Of a stretch of DNA of 64,000 nt, positions 15,101 to 22,309 are shown one piece after another; positions within the stretch are counted from its first letter, which is position 1, and each line of letters starts with the position of its first letter. Source of the DNA: Bactericera cockerelli (taxonomy: Eukaryota; Arthropoda; Insecta; Hemiptera; Triozidae). Under the pieces are notes generated by a model, which was not told the origin of the DNA, did no database searches, and worked only from the letters and a program-made list of their open reading frames with translations. A program made the translations under genes and the position numbers. The DNA is taken from positions 2,767,146 to 2,831,145 of the forward strand of contig CM044965.1 of NCBI GenBank assembly GCA_024516035.1, written 5' to 3'.

Positions 15101-18100
15101 CGAACCAACGGATCCCTACGCTACCTGGATTTCCCGCCTAGCGCGTTAACCACTTGACTACCCGTGCACACAATATTGATTAAATAAATTCTCTCCCCCC
15201 CTCCCAGCTCTACCAAAGCACGGACCTGCACGAGGAGAAGGACCGCATCACCCGCTCATTCGCCGCACTGCGCGACCCGCCCCTCCTCAGCAAGGTGCTG
15301 GACTTCGCCCTCTCGGATCTGGTGCGCGCCCAGGACTCGGTGTTCGTCATCATCTCGGCCGCTCAGAGCAAGCCTGGCCGCGAGCTGGCCTGGGCCTTCC
15401 TCCAGAACAACTTCGCCACCTTCCAGGAGAGGTACAAGGTGAGGACAGTTCTCTTCTTCTTCTTTATTATTATTACTTCTTTTTTTACATATATGTCTAC
15501 ACTGGAGATAAGGCTGCAAGTATTACTACCTACAGCCATAATCCCCAGCAATAACTGACAATTATACCGTATATAAAAGAAAAAACACACACACAAAATA
15601 CTAATACAAAAAAACAAAATTACATTATTATAATAACTTTCATTATTATAATATATAACTTTCAAGTGTAGGTATTTGAAAAGAAAAAAAAATATATTAT
15701 CAAGATATTCACTTTATTTATTTATAAAGGTAATTACATTACATGTGCTTCATCAAAGCAACACGTAAGTTTTTTAACAATAAATTGACAACAAATTATC
15801 TTTCAATGTTGGAGGAGATGGTACGTTGTTCTCACTGTAGTGCTGGTGGTAGAAGTGAGGACGACTGAATATTGTATTATTATGGCATAAATAACCAAGA
15901 TATATTTATTCATATCCTGTACAGCACAACCAATATCAAAAATAAACAATATTTTTTAGACATTGGTTACATTATAAAATTAAATTCCAAATTTCCGTAA
16001 TATATGAGCTGTCCCCAAAACAGCAGGTTTGTATCTCTGACAAATTGAATTTTCCAGGTAGCATGGACAGGTTTTTCTCGAGTGATATCGGTACACACCC
16101 CAGCGCTCCAATAATAACTGGAATAATTGTGCATTTCAGTCCCCACATTATTATTATTATTCAACACTTTATTAGATATAAATGGACATACGAGGTCTGT
16201 CCCGAAAGTTCGTATAAAAATGAGATAAAATTTTTATTTTACAATTAATCGGGTAATTCAATTTTGTCTCCTTCAAAATACTCTCGCTGGGACACAATGC
16301 ACTTCTGCCATAACCATTTCCACTGTTTGAAGGCTCCTTAAAAGTCCTCAGTTTGAAGGCTTCTCAGCTGACTCGTCGTTGCTGTTTTAATGGCCTCAAC
16401 GTCCCCCAAATGCCGCCCTTGAAGCACCAATTTTGTTTTTGGGATTAAAAAGAAGTCACAAGATGCCAAATCCGGTGAATAAGGGGGATGTTCAGTCGCT
16501 ATGATCGAATTGTCAGTCAGAAACTCATGCACAACGAGGGGGTGTGAGCGGGGGCATTGTCGTGGTGGAGGATCCACCGCCCCTCTCGCGCCAAATAGTT
16601 GTTTTGCTCAAAGAAAGCTCTTCAGCCACCTGTCTGACGGTTAAACGACGGTCCCGCAGGACACAAGATCGAATTCTTTCCACATTGTCAGAAGTGCTGG
16701 AAGTGGAAGGACGTCCTGACCGAGGGTCATCTTCGAGACTTTCGCGGCCCTCACGAAAACTTTTCAACCACTTGTAGACTGTTGGTTCCTTGAAAACATC
16801 ATCTCCATAAACTTGGTTGAGATCACTAAAAATTTCGCGGCCATTCTTGCCGAGTTTCGCGAGAAATTTGATGATGACGCGCTGTTCTTGAATGACTGAG
16901 ATCTCCGACGCCGACGAGTGGTAGAGAGAGGGGTCACTTCACAGGTACCGGGACGAAACAGTTCTTTTTGTACGGCGGTTGGGCGCACACTGAGCATTGT
17001 TTAGATGTTATAGAAGGGGACGCAGCCCACCTGGCATCCCCACTTAGCTTTCCAGCCTTCCCAGAACACTTTTATACGAACTTTCGGGACAGACCTCGTA
17101 TGTACATTGTACAATACAAATAATTATTTTAACAATGAAAAAATTGGAAAGAAAATATACAATAAAAAAGGGAGAAAAAAGAAAAATATATAGAAACATA
17201 TGTCCTAAAGGGCGGGGTTATTGCCTATGGCAATCTCTTCCACCCAACCCCCCTGGTACAAGGTAACCCGGTTGGGACAGAATTTTCTAACAAAAAAATC
17301 TGTTCCCTTTGAACACGTGAGGCTGGCATTTCCGGGCCAACCCAGCGAATGGAGGGTAAAACACCCGTCCTGACTATCAATCTCAAATCAGGACGTTGAA
17401 ACCAAATAGAACCGAATAAAAACGTTGAAACCAAAAGGGGTTCGGTGGAAGAGAAAGCCACAGGCTTTAACCTCGCCCCTTAGTTCTATACATACAAGTA
17501 TTTACATATTCTATAGTGTTTTTTTTTTTTCATATCCTATAACCTACAAGCGGGCTGTCGCCCGCTTTGCGGGCCGAGGCATGGCCGTGAAAGCAAAAAA
17601 TCCTTTTTCGCCAATGGCAGGTGTTGAAGTGGGAATTTCGAAAAATCCCGTCTTATTGCACATCTAGACTATAAGACAAAGCTACCTACCAAATTTCAGC
17701 TTCCTAGGACTTACGGTTTGGGCTGTAGAGCGATGATCAGTCAGTGACTTTGACATTTATATATTAAGATATCATGTAGTTTACCAATAAAGTGTTAAAT
17801 AATAATAATAATCAATTGGTCACAATAGATCTGATTAGATCACAGTGTTACTTGTAAGGGTTTCACTAGCCGACCTCCGATTCAAATTATTATTATTATA
17901 CAACACTTATATTATATATTATGCACTTATATTATGTACATACAAATAAATATTTTAACAATGAAAAAAAAAATGGAAACAATATATACAATACATACAA
18001 TAATGTCCTCACTAAAGGGCGGGGTTATTGCCTATGGCAATCTCTTCCACCCAACCCAATCATCAGACCTTCTTGTAACCAACAAAACTCTCTTCTGTAT

Positions 18101-18574
18101 CATCCTGTTTCAACACATTCTACTGTAGTGAGGACTTCTTTAACACATAGACGACCGGCATGTTTTTAGTAAGTTCTCCCGTGGGACTGGCGATGTTTAG
18201 GCTATTCACAGGCGTAGTACATGCGTGTACCACCGGTGGTACACCCGGTCCATTCCGTACAGACACGCGTGTACCACCGGTGGTACACCCGGTCGTCTAA
18301 GTGTTAAAATCATTATAGTTTGATATTTATTACTATTTTATTTACAATTTTTTTTTTTTTACTTGTCTACATAGGTATTAATTGTATCTTTTTTTTTCAT
18401 GTTAGATACAAGTGACAGGTTTGTTTAAATGTACTGTAATGTATTTAAAATGAGCAATAAAAATATCATTCTATTCTATTCTATTCTATTCCCCTCCAAA
18501 TCATTATAGTTTGATATTTATTACTATTTTATTCATTACTATTTTTTTTTTTTACATGTCTACATAGGTATTAA

Positions 18575-18614
<40 letters not shown>

Positions 18615-18926
18615 CATGTTAGATTTAAGTGACAGGTTGTTCAAATGTACTGTAATGTATTTAAAATGAGCAATAAAAATATCATTCTATTCTATTCCTC
18701 CCCCCCCCAGGGTGGACTCCTAGGCCGCCTCGTGAAGCACACCACCGAGAACTTCGCCTCGGAGGCGCGCGCCCTGGAGGTGTCCGAGTTCTTCGCGCAG
18801 CGCCCCACCCCCTGGATAGAGCGCACTGTGGCGCAGGCGGTGGAGACCATCCGGCTTAATGCGCAGGTGTTGAAGAGGGACCAGGAGGCGGTGAGGGTGT
18901 TCCTCAGCGAGGCGGTGGCGGAGTGA
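52..18926 (+). CDS. Npepps: Puromycin-sensitive aminopeptidase, 12 exons, 5' partial
   Basis: Family M1 zinc aminopeptidase that removes N-terminal residues from peptides, mainly in the cytosol. Twelve exons, all with AG/GT borders and compatible phases, join to 2097 nt (698 codons plus stop): 52-138, 1952-2162, 4307-4475, 6341-6485, 7452-7556, 9056-9287, 10178-10284, 12137-12310, 13414-13633, 14062-14261, 15208-15438, 18711-18926. Visible motifs: GAMENWG (exopeptidase substrate site), HELAHQWFG (zinc ligands and catalytic Glu), the downstream NEG Glu ligand, and the Tyr of ISYNKGAS. Exons 7-12 form the helical C-terminal domain. Roughly the first 170-220 residues lie upstream of the window, judged from the usual family length. 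Splice sites were read by eye and the protein compared with remembered PSA sequences. Introns carry many SINEs, MITEs and several exon-edge duplications. Confidence 0.94.
506..1510. mobile_element. Possible degenerate piggyBac-like element
   Basis: TTAACCCTTTCACTG at about 502 is mirrored by CAGTGAAAGGG near 1500, with TTAA nearby. A GTCC..CAGGGACATC motif near both ends supports inverted symmetry. No transposase frame is seen. The right TSD is imperfect, so this is tentative. Confidence 0.3.
1053..1175. repeat. C-rich CA microsatellite
   Basis: Irregular (CA)n mixed with runs of up to about 12 C. It produces spurious Gly/Val/Cys and His/Pro/Thr open frames on the two strands. Confidence 0.95.
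1952..2162 (+). CDS. Npepps: Aminopeptidase exon 2 of window
   Basis: Acceptor TTCCCAG; donor GTGAGA after the first base of a Gly codon (phase 1). Encodes [13 protein letters not shown] through VAVPDFSCG, the strand leading into the GAMEN motif. The donor is followed within 5 bp by an ATT microsatellite. Confidence 0.94.
2188..2956 (+). repeat. Tandem copies of tRNA-like SINE family A
   Basis: A roughly 235-280 bp unit (AT-rich lead plus tRNA-like head) occurs at about 2188 and 2423 and, shortened, at about 2703. Heads at about 2340-2424, 2619-2703 and 2741-2820 have an A box (TAGTCAAGTGG) and a B box (GGTTCGAATCC). The third continues into the SINE body (CACATAATAATAAGACTC, CCACTAAAGAGT). 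The array begins about 25 bp after the exon 2 donor. Confidence 0.85.
2942..3467. repeat. Direct tandem duplication of about 269 bp
   Basis: The stretch from TAGTATTATTGTTATAATAG to TGGCAGCTGTTTCAATCAC occurs twice (starts near 2942 and 3211) with only small indels in poly-T and AT runs. Confidence 0.88.
3534..4300. repeat. Roughly 100-bp tandem repeat running up to the exon 3 acceptor
   Basis: Units with TTTGATATTATGCTTCTATC, CAATCAACCTTT and GATCAAACAGAATCT start near 3534, 3640 and 3742. The last unit is split by a MITE at 3850-4229 and resumes at 4230, ending in the polypyrimidine tract of aminopeptidase exon 3. Confidence 0.82.
3850..4229. mobile_element. Tc1/mariner-type (pogo/Tigger-like) MITE
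   Basis: Inverted ends CAGTAGAACCCCGTTATTAT and, on the right, GACGGGGTTCTACTG, with TA on both sides. The neighbouring tandem units give the empty site (CTTCATTATTTGATAT), so insertion at TA is seen directly. No transposase. Confidence 0.85.
4307..4475 (+). CDS. Npepps: Aminopeptidase exon 3: GAMEN and HELAH active site
   Basis: C-rich acceptor ending CCCCCAG, donor GTAAAT, enters phase 1 and leaves phase 2. Encodes [16 protein letters not shown], then [17 protein letters not shown] and EWWTHLW. The catalytic His-Glu-x-x-His lies here; the third zinc ligand is in the next exon. Confidence 0.96.
4825..5200. mobile_element. MITE with about 45-bp inverted ends
   Basis: Left end GAATGGGTGAGTAGAAGAAC and its reverse complement on the right (GTTCTTCTACTCACCCATTC) continue inward past CAGGAATGTCAAAAATCGA. 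AGTT flanks both sides (4821-4824, 5201-5204). It lies between the two exon 3 copies. No open frame. Confidence 0.85.
5284..5423 (+). pseudogene. Truncated duplicate of aminopeptidase exon 3
   Basis: Repeats 4336-4475 at an offset of 948 bp: 140 bp with five substitutions, all at third codon positions and all synonymous. The intronic donor side is copied too. The first 29 bp of the exon (GAMENWG) and its acceptor are missing. The join lies at a short TACAG match inside an AT-rich repeat. The nearest AG (5287-5288) gives an incompatible phase, and splicing from exon 3 into it would make TGA, so use as an exon is unlikely. Confidence 0.85.
5580..5770 (-). mobile_element. SINE-like repeat family G, reverse copy
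   Basis: Reverse orientation of a repeat with GGTTGGGTGGCAGAGATTGC at one end and CCTAATAAAGCTTTC plus (TAA)n at the other. Related copies lie near 16150-17260, 17885-18060, 28925-29120 and 52470-52685. Confidence 0.7.
5826..6150 (+). mobile_element. tRNA-like SINE family F
   Basis: Head with A box (ATAGCTCAGTGG) and B box (AGTTCGAACCC), then a body with GATACCTTCCGGTGCGCTCG and GCAACACAGACCACAAGCG, ending in an A-rich tract. A reverse copy lies at 21940-22285. Confidence 0.8.
6341..6485 (+). CDS. Npepps: Aminopeptidase exon 4: third zinc ligand
   Basis: Acceptor GGTTCCAG, donor GTGGGT. The first base completes Trp; then [12 protein letters not shown] supplies the second zinc-binding Glu of HExxH-x18-E, followed by [20 protein letters not shown]. 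Ends phase 0 at SSHPIE. Confidence 0.95.
6464..6549 (+). repeat. Tandem duplication of exon 4 end and splice donor
   Basis: A 43-bp unit (last 22 bp of exon 4, donor GTGGGT, ATT run) occurs twice, at 6464-6506 and 6507-6549. Use of the second donor (6529) would add 43 nt and shift the frame. Confidence 0.93.
6566..6800 (+). mobile_element. Dispersed repeat family H
   Basis: Starts at a CTAGCGG..GTCGCCCGCTTTGCGGGCC hairpin and runs through CAAATTTCAGCTTCCTAGGA to TCAGTGAGTGAGTC repeats. Other copies: 17548-17765, 33435-33656 (split) and 37655-37905 (reverse). Class unresolved; non-coding. Confidence 0.75.
6845..7210 (-). mobile_element. LINE ORF2 C-terminal fragment
   Basis: The minus-strand frame (about 71 codons) has [15 protein letters not shown] followed by WR and aromatic residues and a stop, as at the C-terminus of many non-LTR ORF2 proteins. 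5'-truncated, no RT motifs. Confidence 0.65.
7452..7556 (+). CDS. Npepps: Aminopeptidase exon 5: catalytic Tyr region
   Basis: Acceptor TTTCAG, donor GTGAGT. 35 codons, phase 0 at both ends: [20 protein letters not shown] then [15 protein letters not shown]. The Tyr of SYNKGAS aligns with the transition-state Tyr of M1 enzymes. Confidence 0.95.
7700..7990 (-). mobile_element. SINE fragment related to families C and G, reverse
   Basis: Contains CTGCTCCAACCGGGAATCGA, the reverse of the family C B-box arm, preceded by ATTGCCAGCCTCATATGTTC and followed by AAAACTTTATTAGGAG. Intronic. Confidence 0.55.
8050..8765. repeat. 16-17-bp minisatellite
   Basis: About 40 variable units around TTTCTCTTATATCCAGG / CCAATTCTC fill the intron between exons 5 and 6, ending at the TTAA of the next MITE. 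The open frames across it are repeat artefacts. Confidence 0.93.
8768..9031. mobile_element. piggyBac-like MITE
   Basis: Ends CACTTCCCGTGCC and GGCGCGGGAAGTG; TTAA on the left (8764-8767), TCAA on the right (9032-9035), a one-base change. GTCAGACG(T/C)ATGCG motifs mirror each other inside. It ends 24 bp before aminopeptidase exon 6. Confidence 0.75.
9056..9287 (+). CDS. Npepps: Aminopeptidase exon 6
   Basis: Acceptor CCTCCGCAG, donor GTGAGC, phase 0 in and 1 out. Encodes [40 protein letters not shown] and [11 protein letters not shown], ending the catalytic domain. Confidence 0.95.
9288..10177 (+). other. AT-rich aminopeptidase intron
   Basis: No exon seen. A worn family G fragment (TTATTGCCATAGGCAATATT) lies near 9718; the remainder is AT-rich with homopolymer runs. 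Confidence 0.5.
10178..10284 (+). CDS. Npepps: Aminopeptidase exon 7
   Basis: Acceptor AATTTCAG, donor GTAGCT, phase 1 in and 0 out. Encodes [20 protein letters not shown] and [16 protein letters not shown], the small beta-sandwich linker domain of M1 enzymes. Confidence 0.93.
10641..10850 (+). mobile_element. SINE family A, near full length
   Basis: tRNA-like head (GTAGTCAAGTGGTTAACCCG, GGTTCGAATC) plus body (CACATAATAATAAGACTCTG, GGTTACCTTCCACTAAAGAG) and a short ATT tail. Confidence 0.88.
10875..10975. repeat. Dispersed repeat family J
   Basis: CAGGACGAGCCAACTTTGAA with a hairpin around AAAGTTGGC, then CCAGCTGTAGCCCAGCTGGC and (AAC)n. Related copies near 29430-29700 and 48225-48430. Confidence 0.6.
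11170..11912 (+). repeat. Nine decoy copies of exon 8 acceptor and exon start
   Basis: Exon-like starts at 11170, 11259, 11346, 11427, 11510, 11594, 11677, 11780 and 11861, each after a C-rich tract ending CAG and each coding the [14 protein letters not shown] segment or a near match (copy 8: IPDVAPDHC; copy 9: DHCLKL). Units are 81-103 bp: about 42 bp of exon and about 40 bp of intron. None has a donor. The real exon at 12137 continues into NPGTVGYYR. Confidence 0.95.
11911..12119 (+). mobile_element. SINE family B inside the exon 8 array
   Basis: Full tRNA-like head with complementary ends GTCCCGG / CCGGGAC, A box TAGCTCAGTGG and B box GGTTCGAAACC, then TTTGGGATTTTTACCACATA and a TAAGGCGATATTATTATT tail. 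It separates decoy copy 9 from the real acceptor. Confidence 0.9.
12137..12310 (+). CDS. Npepps: Aminopeptidase exon 8
   Basis: Acceptor CCCCCCTCAG, donor GTGAGT; 58 codons, phase 0. [20 protein letters not shown] then [14 protein letters not shown] and [13 protein letters not shown] match the PSA segment around VKLNxGTVGFYR. Chosen over nine upstream copies because only it continues in the family sequence and has a donor. Confidence 0.95.
12866..13018 (-). mobile_element. SINE family E, reverse
   Basis: Reverse copy: GCTACTGAGGTCGG head complement, ACCACCGACCTCTAGGTTAC (B-box arm) and GTGATATCACAACTACTCAA body. Other copies at 14815, 25170, 30660, 37487 and, forward, 47640. Confidence 0.75.
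13195..13370. repeat. Dispersed repeat family I
   Basis: GGGTGGCGTCATCGTGAACG, GACTCAGCACTTCTACCACT and GGGCCCCCAGAACCAAGCCA recur at 19728-19870 and, reversed, at 49020-49190. Confidence 0.65.
13414..13633 (+). CDS. Npepps: Aminopeptidase exon 9
   Basis: Acceptor ATTCCCAG, donor GTAAGA, phase 0 in and 1 out. [40 protein letters not shown] and [12 protein letters not shown] match the helical C-terminal domain of PSA. Confidence 0.95.
13766..13945 (+). mobile_element. SINE family B, 5'-truncated
   Basis: Starts inside the A box (GTCAGTGGTAAAAGCG), keeps the B box (AGGTTCGAAACCC), body and GGCGATATTATTATTA tail. Confidence 0.85.
14062..14261 (+). CDS. Npepps: Aminopeptidase exon 10
   Basis: Acceptor GCGTGCAG shortly after a TTATTATTATTATTA tract; donor [46 protein letters not shown] and ATYQQLLQ match PSA. 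Enters phase 1. Confidence 0.94.
14525..14645. mobile_element. Short palindromic MITE
   Basis: ACACCCGTATTCATGAACAG at the left and CTGTTCATAAATACGGGTGT at the right are near-perfect inverted repeats around a core with TATTGGCCAATAATATTAA. A diverged copy lies at 62750-62878. Confidence 0.8.
14696..14783 (-). mobile_element. SINE family A head, reverse
   Basis: tRNA-like head only: GCACTGGGTGGGATTCGAAC, CCTGGATTACCAGACTAGCG. The body is missing. Confidence 0.8.
14815..14945 (-). mobile_element. SINE family E, reverse, partial
   Basis: GTGATATCACAACTACTTAA, GCCGACCTCCAGGTTACTAG and CAAGCTACTCAGGTAAC, in reverse orientation. Confidence 0.7.
14963..15168 (-). mobile_element. SINE family A, reverse, full length
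   Basis: Begins at the ATT tail complement, runs through AACCCTCAGAGTCTTATACA and ends in the head GTGGGATTCGAACCAACGGA / GTTAACCACTTGACTACC. It ends 40 bp before exon 11. Confidence 0.85.
15208..15438 (+). CDS. Npepps: Aminopeptidase exon 11
   Basis: Acceptor CCCTCCCAG, donor GTGAGG; 77 codons, phase 0. [40 protein letters not shown] and [20 protein letters not shown] match the PSA C-terminal helices. Confidence 0.96.
16150..17260 (-). mobile_element. SINE-like family G copy split by a mariner
   Basis: Left part (ATTATTCAACACTTTATTAG) and right part (GTACATTGTACAATACAAAT through TAAAGGGCGGGGTTATTGCC) make one G copy once the mariner is removed; the uninterrupted copy at 17885-18060 shows the same order. 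Confidence 0.75.
16191..17098 (-). mobile_element. Internally deleted mariner transposon
   Basis: 908 bp between perfect-looking inverted ends CGAGGTCTGTCCCGAAAGTT and AACTTTCGGGACAGACCTCG, flanked by TA (16189-16190, 17099-17100). The minus strand carries transposase pieces: [20 protein letters not shown] and [16 protein letters not shown] (helix-turn-helix part), then a jump to [20 protein letters not shown] near the C-terminal catalytic region. The middle of the catalytic domain is missing and the pieces lie in different frames. Typical mariners are about 1.3 kb, so this copy is non-autonomous. Confidence 0.92.
17265..17430. repeat. SINE-related fragment
   Basis: GTTGGGACAGAATTTTCTAA, GAGGCTGGCATTTCCGGGCC and AAATCAGGACGTTGAAACCA, related to the segment at about 7780-7920 and joined to family G. 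Confidence 0.5.
17548..17765 (+). mobile_element. Repeat family H copy, uninterrupted
   Basis: CGGGCTGTCGCCCGCTTTGC to GACTTTGACATTTATATATT. Its intact end is the empty-site reference for the foldback insertion at 33657. Confidence 0.75.
17885..18060 (-). mobile_element. SINE-like family G, reverse
   Basis: CAACACTTATATTATATATT through CTAAAGGGCGGGGTTATTGC and CTCTTCCACCCAACCC. Confidence 0.65.
18144..18303. mobile_element. piggyBac-like MITE, 160 bp
   Basis: TTAA on both sides (18140-18143, 18304-18307); ends CACATAGACGACCGG / CCGGTCGTCTAAGTG. Inside, the palindrome GTACCACCGGTGGTAC occurs twice. A partial copy lies at 47140-47217. Confidence 0.85.
18309..18705. repeat. Tandem duplication ending at exon 12 acceptor
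   Basis: A unit of about 195 bp (CATTATAGTTTGATATTTAT to ATGAGCAATAAAAATATCAT plus TTCTA repeats) occurs twice, the second with a longer poly-T, and runs directly into the exon 12 polypyrimidine tract. Confidence 0.88.
18711..18926 (+). CDS. Npepps: Aminopeptidase exon 12 with stop
   Basis: C-run acceptor ending [43 protein letters not shown] and [18 protein letters not shown] then TGA. Matches the family's terminal helices (LKRD..). Confidence 0.96.
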   Translation, partial: GGLLGRLVKHTTENFASEARALEVSEFFAQRPTPWIERTVAQAVETIRLNAQVLKRDQEAVRVFLSEAVAE

Positions 18927-19650
18927 AGCGGATGGGTGGTGGTGTGATGTGTGGTGGTGAAAGAGATGTGGCGGAGAAAGAGATGTGTGTCGGAAATGTG
19001 TGTGATTAGGAAATGGTGTATTTTGTTGTGGTGTTGAACAAAAATGATGAAAGAAACAGTGAAACAATTTTAAGTGACGAAAGGTTGAGAAATGAAGTGA
19101 AACAGATGTGTGTCGGAAAAAGAGATGTGTGGCGGGGAAGCAAATGGGTGGCGGTGAAAGAAATGTGTGTCTGTGAAAGAGATGGGTGGTTGAGTGAAAC
19201 ACATGTGTGTCGGTTTGAAACAGATGTGTGGTGGTGAACAGATGAGTGGTAGAGTGAAAGAGATGTGTGGCGGTGTGAAACAGGTGTGTTGGGAAAAGAG
19301 ATGGGTTGTGTGTGGTAGTGAAACAGTTTCCAAGTGAAGAAAAGATGAGAAATATTTTGTTGTGTTAACTGAGTGAAATAGATTCGAATCGAAGAAAAAT
19401 TCAACTAATTTCATTCGAAAATATGGGGGGTTTTAAAAAGTATCTAGTGATAAAGAAACAGTGAAAACTTGGTGTTTGTGAAACAGTTTTGAAGTAAAGA
19501 AAGGTAAGGAAATGGTGTATTTTGTTGTGGTGTTGAACAAAAATGATGAAAGAAACAGTGAAACATTTGTGTTTCAGTGAAACAGTTTCAAGTGACGAAA
19601 GGTTGAGAAATTACTATTTTTTTTTGTAATATTAACCGAGTCAGTTTCAA
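18927..19650 (+). repeat. Aminopeptidase 3' flank with degenerate GT-rich repeats
   Basis: Loose repeats of GTGAAAGAGATGTGTGGCGG and a longer repeated segment (GAAATGGTGTATTTTGTTGT at about 19011 and 19510). Both strands stay open for some distance because of the composition. I see no clear AATAAA close to the stop. Confidence 0.6.
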
Positions 19651-19727
19651 AGTGAAGAGAAGTCGAATGAAATAAGCTGTGGGTGTTTGAACAGAAGTTG
19701 ATGAAAATACAGAGAATCATCCTCGGG

Positions 19728-19870
19728 TGGCGTCATCGTGAACGATGGTAGCCAGACAGTAGAGGAATGACTCAGCACTTCTACTACTGTCTTCACAAGG
19801 AGGCTAATAATTGACAAGGGCCCCCAGAACCAAGCCAATGCTGGTCTACTCGCTGTTTATAGTCCCCCAG
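19728..19870. repeat. Dispersed repeat family I
   Basis: GGTGGCGTCATCGTGAACGA and GGGCCCCCAGAACCAAGCCA, matching 13195-13370. Confidence 0.65.
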
Positions 19871-20600
19871 CCAGACTATGGTCATACTCTACTTATTAAT
19901 TTATAATTATTAACATTATTCGCTAAGTATTTGATTTCTGCAGTTCATGTGATAGGAAGTGTTTTTTTTTTTTTAGTCAAATAGAAGGTATATTTTTTTT
20001 TTTGGTAACATCAAAAAGTCGAACTTACGAATAACAACGGAAACATATTCTGAGTAGAATATTGCAGTTTTGATGTGATCTATCGACTAGATTAAAAGCG
20101 TTTACAGGAAAAAAAAGAAGAAGTTGAAAAATACATAGGCTACATTGAAATCTTCAAAAGATAATGTTTTGGTAAATCAAATTATGAATTAGTGGTTTGA
20201 CTGAATAATATAATACATTTTTTTCTAAGAATCTGTTCAGTCAACTTGGTTCTATTAACCTTGTTATTTTTGAACCATCCTACCTGACGTTCAAATATCA
20301 GAGCAATTTTATTTTCAATTGACGCTCGTGTAATCATTTTGGTGAAATTGTCAAAAACTAATCTGTTTATAATTAAGAACTATCATTTTTCTCTCCTAAA
20401 TGTATAGAAAAAGTGGGTAAATTTGATTGCCACAAATGAATTATAACGAACTGAGTTGTAAAAAAATTGAACAAATAATACTTATTTGAAAATAAATCTG
20501 TTTTATGTGGATTCAAAAAAATAAGTAGTTTTAATTTTATACTCAATAGCAGATAGATAAAAGCTGAATATATTTTAAATAGATGTGCACTACTTAAAAA
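19871..20600. other. AT-rich intergenic DNA
   Basis: No exon, SINE or tandem array recognised between the aminopeptidase 3' flank and the next SINE. Confidence 0.5.
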
Positions 20601-20818
20601 TAGTGCACTGGTAGAAGTGGGTAGTCAAGTTTTTAACGCGCTAGTCTGCCAATCTAGGTATCCGTTGGTTCGAATCCCACCCAGTGCATGCATATTGCCT
20701 CATTAATTTGAGTTTGTGACCACATAATAATAAGACTCTGAGGGTCAGGTGGTAGAAATTGTTTTGAGTATTAACCTCGCCTGGTGGTTACCTTCCACTA
20801 AAGAGTATTACTATTATT
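20601..20818 (+). mobile_element. SINE family A
   Basis: Head with a small internal change (GGTAGTCAAGTTTTTAACGC), B box GGTTCGAATCC, normal body and ATT tail. Confidence 0.82.
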
Positions 20819-20848
20819 TTACAAGAAGTAATATATACCTACTTATCC

Positions 20849-21050
20849 AGCCTCCGTGGCGTATTGGTTGTGGCTACTGCCCGTAGTCCAGAGATCCCGA
20901 GTTCGATTCCCGGTAGGAGCAGACTTTTCGAAGAAAATTCAATCACAGCTCACTATAGCCTGAGTTGAGGGACAGTCTGGCTCATCTTAACTTTAATCCT
21001 GTTTTAAAATTCGGCTCTTAGTTAGAGCTTGTTTTCAACCAACGTGTACT
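20849..21050 (+). mobile_element. tRNA-like SINE family C
   Basis: GCCTCCGTGGCGTATTGGTT, GAGTTCGATTCCCGGTAGGA (B box), followed by GCCTGAGTTGAGGGACAGTC. The related head at 56604-56692 is in reverse. Confidence 0.75.
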
Positions 21051-21262
21051 CATAATAATAATAATATCGCCTTATTTATACTGCCCGATTAGGACTGTTA
21101 AGTCCCATTATTCCAGCAGTAAGCCAAGACATATTATTATTATGTGGTAAAAATCTCAAATGGGAGGATCACTTGTCATGTCCCGGCAGGGTTTCGAACC
21201 CGCGACTTCTGGAATCTCTGGATTCACAGAGTGACGCCTTTACCACTGAGCTACCGGGACAG
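21050..21262 (-). mobile_element. SINE family B, reverse, full length
   Basis: AATAATATCGCCTTATTTAT tail complement through GGTTTCGAACCCGCGAC to GAGCTACCGGGACAG. Confidence 0.9.
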
Positions 21263-21317
21263 GCGATATAATAAATCATTTGTTTTATTTTTCATTTCTT
21301 GCTTATGTACAGAGGAA

Positions 21318-21590
21318 GTAGTCACCGTGGCAGAGTGAGTTAACGCGCTAGGCATTGCACGCACGGTGACCTGGGTTCGATCCCCGGTGGGGCAGGAGTT
21401 TTTCTGCTCTGTACTTGGGTATTCGGGGTCCACTTATACCTCGTGAGGAAAAATGAGTAGCTGCTTTAATGTTAGCAGTGACCAGTGGCGGAATTATAGG
21501 CAAAAATAAGATATTGGGATATTAAAAGAAGTCCTATAATTCTGCGTGACCCACTAAAATATTGTGATATAATAACACAAAGAAACACAT
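21318..21590 (+). mobile_element. tRNA-like SINE family D
   Basis: GTCACCGTGGCAGAGTGAGT, GGTTCGATCCCCGGTGGGGC (B box), then CCTCGTGAGGAAAAATGAGT and GACCAGTGGCGGAATTATAG. Confidence 0.85.
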
Positions 21591-21940
21591 TATTATCATT
21601 GTGTACAGAAGACCCATCCATTTTTATTTGGCTTCCCGCGTCATACAAGGTGACTGACGAATTAAAACCCTGAATGTACCTCGATGGCTGGTCAATCTAG
21701 TTCGTTCTCTGTTAATCATCTACGAGTTTTGTAGTGTTATATTTCAAAGGTAAAATATTTCTTCCATCTCATTACCCAGAGGAAGCGTTTTATAGTCCTT
21801 TAGCGAGACACTGATCTTCTCTCTGTTTAACGTCCCCCAGCTTGACTGCTGGAGGGATTCTTTGTGGTGGAGCACAAGGCCTCTTCATAATTGTTTTGGG
21901 TAGTGCAGCATTACTAAGAGCTTCCTTCACTTTTTGAATT
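21591..21940. other. Intergenic DNA without recognised features
   Basis: Mixed-composition sequence; a fragment (CGTCCCCCAGCTTGACTGCT) resembles the family I/J group. Confidence 0.4.
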
Positions 21941-22285
21941 CTATTTTTTTTTTTTTTTTTTTTTTTTTTCAAAAATGAGTGTTTCACAGCCTTTTTTATT
22001 TCGTAGCCATTAAACAGGAGCTACTGTTGACGCTTGTGGCCTGTGTTGCAGCCTGCCCATCCCGTAGTGTGCCTCTCCTCTGATGGGCGAGAAGTGACAC
22101 AATACTTCTCATTTAGGTGCTGGGTCAACACGAGCGCACCGGAAGGTATCCCTTACAAAGAACTGTAACTGTAACCAAATTATGAATACAAATTTTTGTC
22201 GGCACGGCGTTTCGAACCCTGGACCTTCCGCATGGCAAGCGAGTGCTTAACCACTGAGTTATTCGTGCGCTCTAAATTCCGAATT
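21940..22285 (-). mobile_element. SINE family F, reverse, with long poly-A complement
   Basis: About 27 T, then TGAGTGTTTCACAGCCTTTT, GCCTCTCCTCTGATGGGCGA, GCGCACCGGAAGGTATCCCT and the head GGCGTTTCGAACCCTGGACC. Confidence 0.82.
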
Positions 22286-22309
22286 CCGCCACGGCTGTTA
22301 CGAATTCCG

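Noticed and set aside
18720..19404. Long minus-strand frames rich in His/Thr/Phe
   Set aside because: Antisense of the last aminopeptidase exon and of GT-rich 3' flank repeats.
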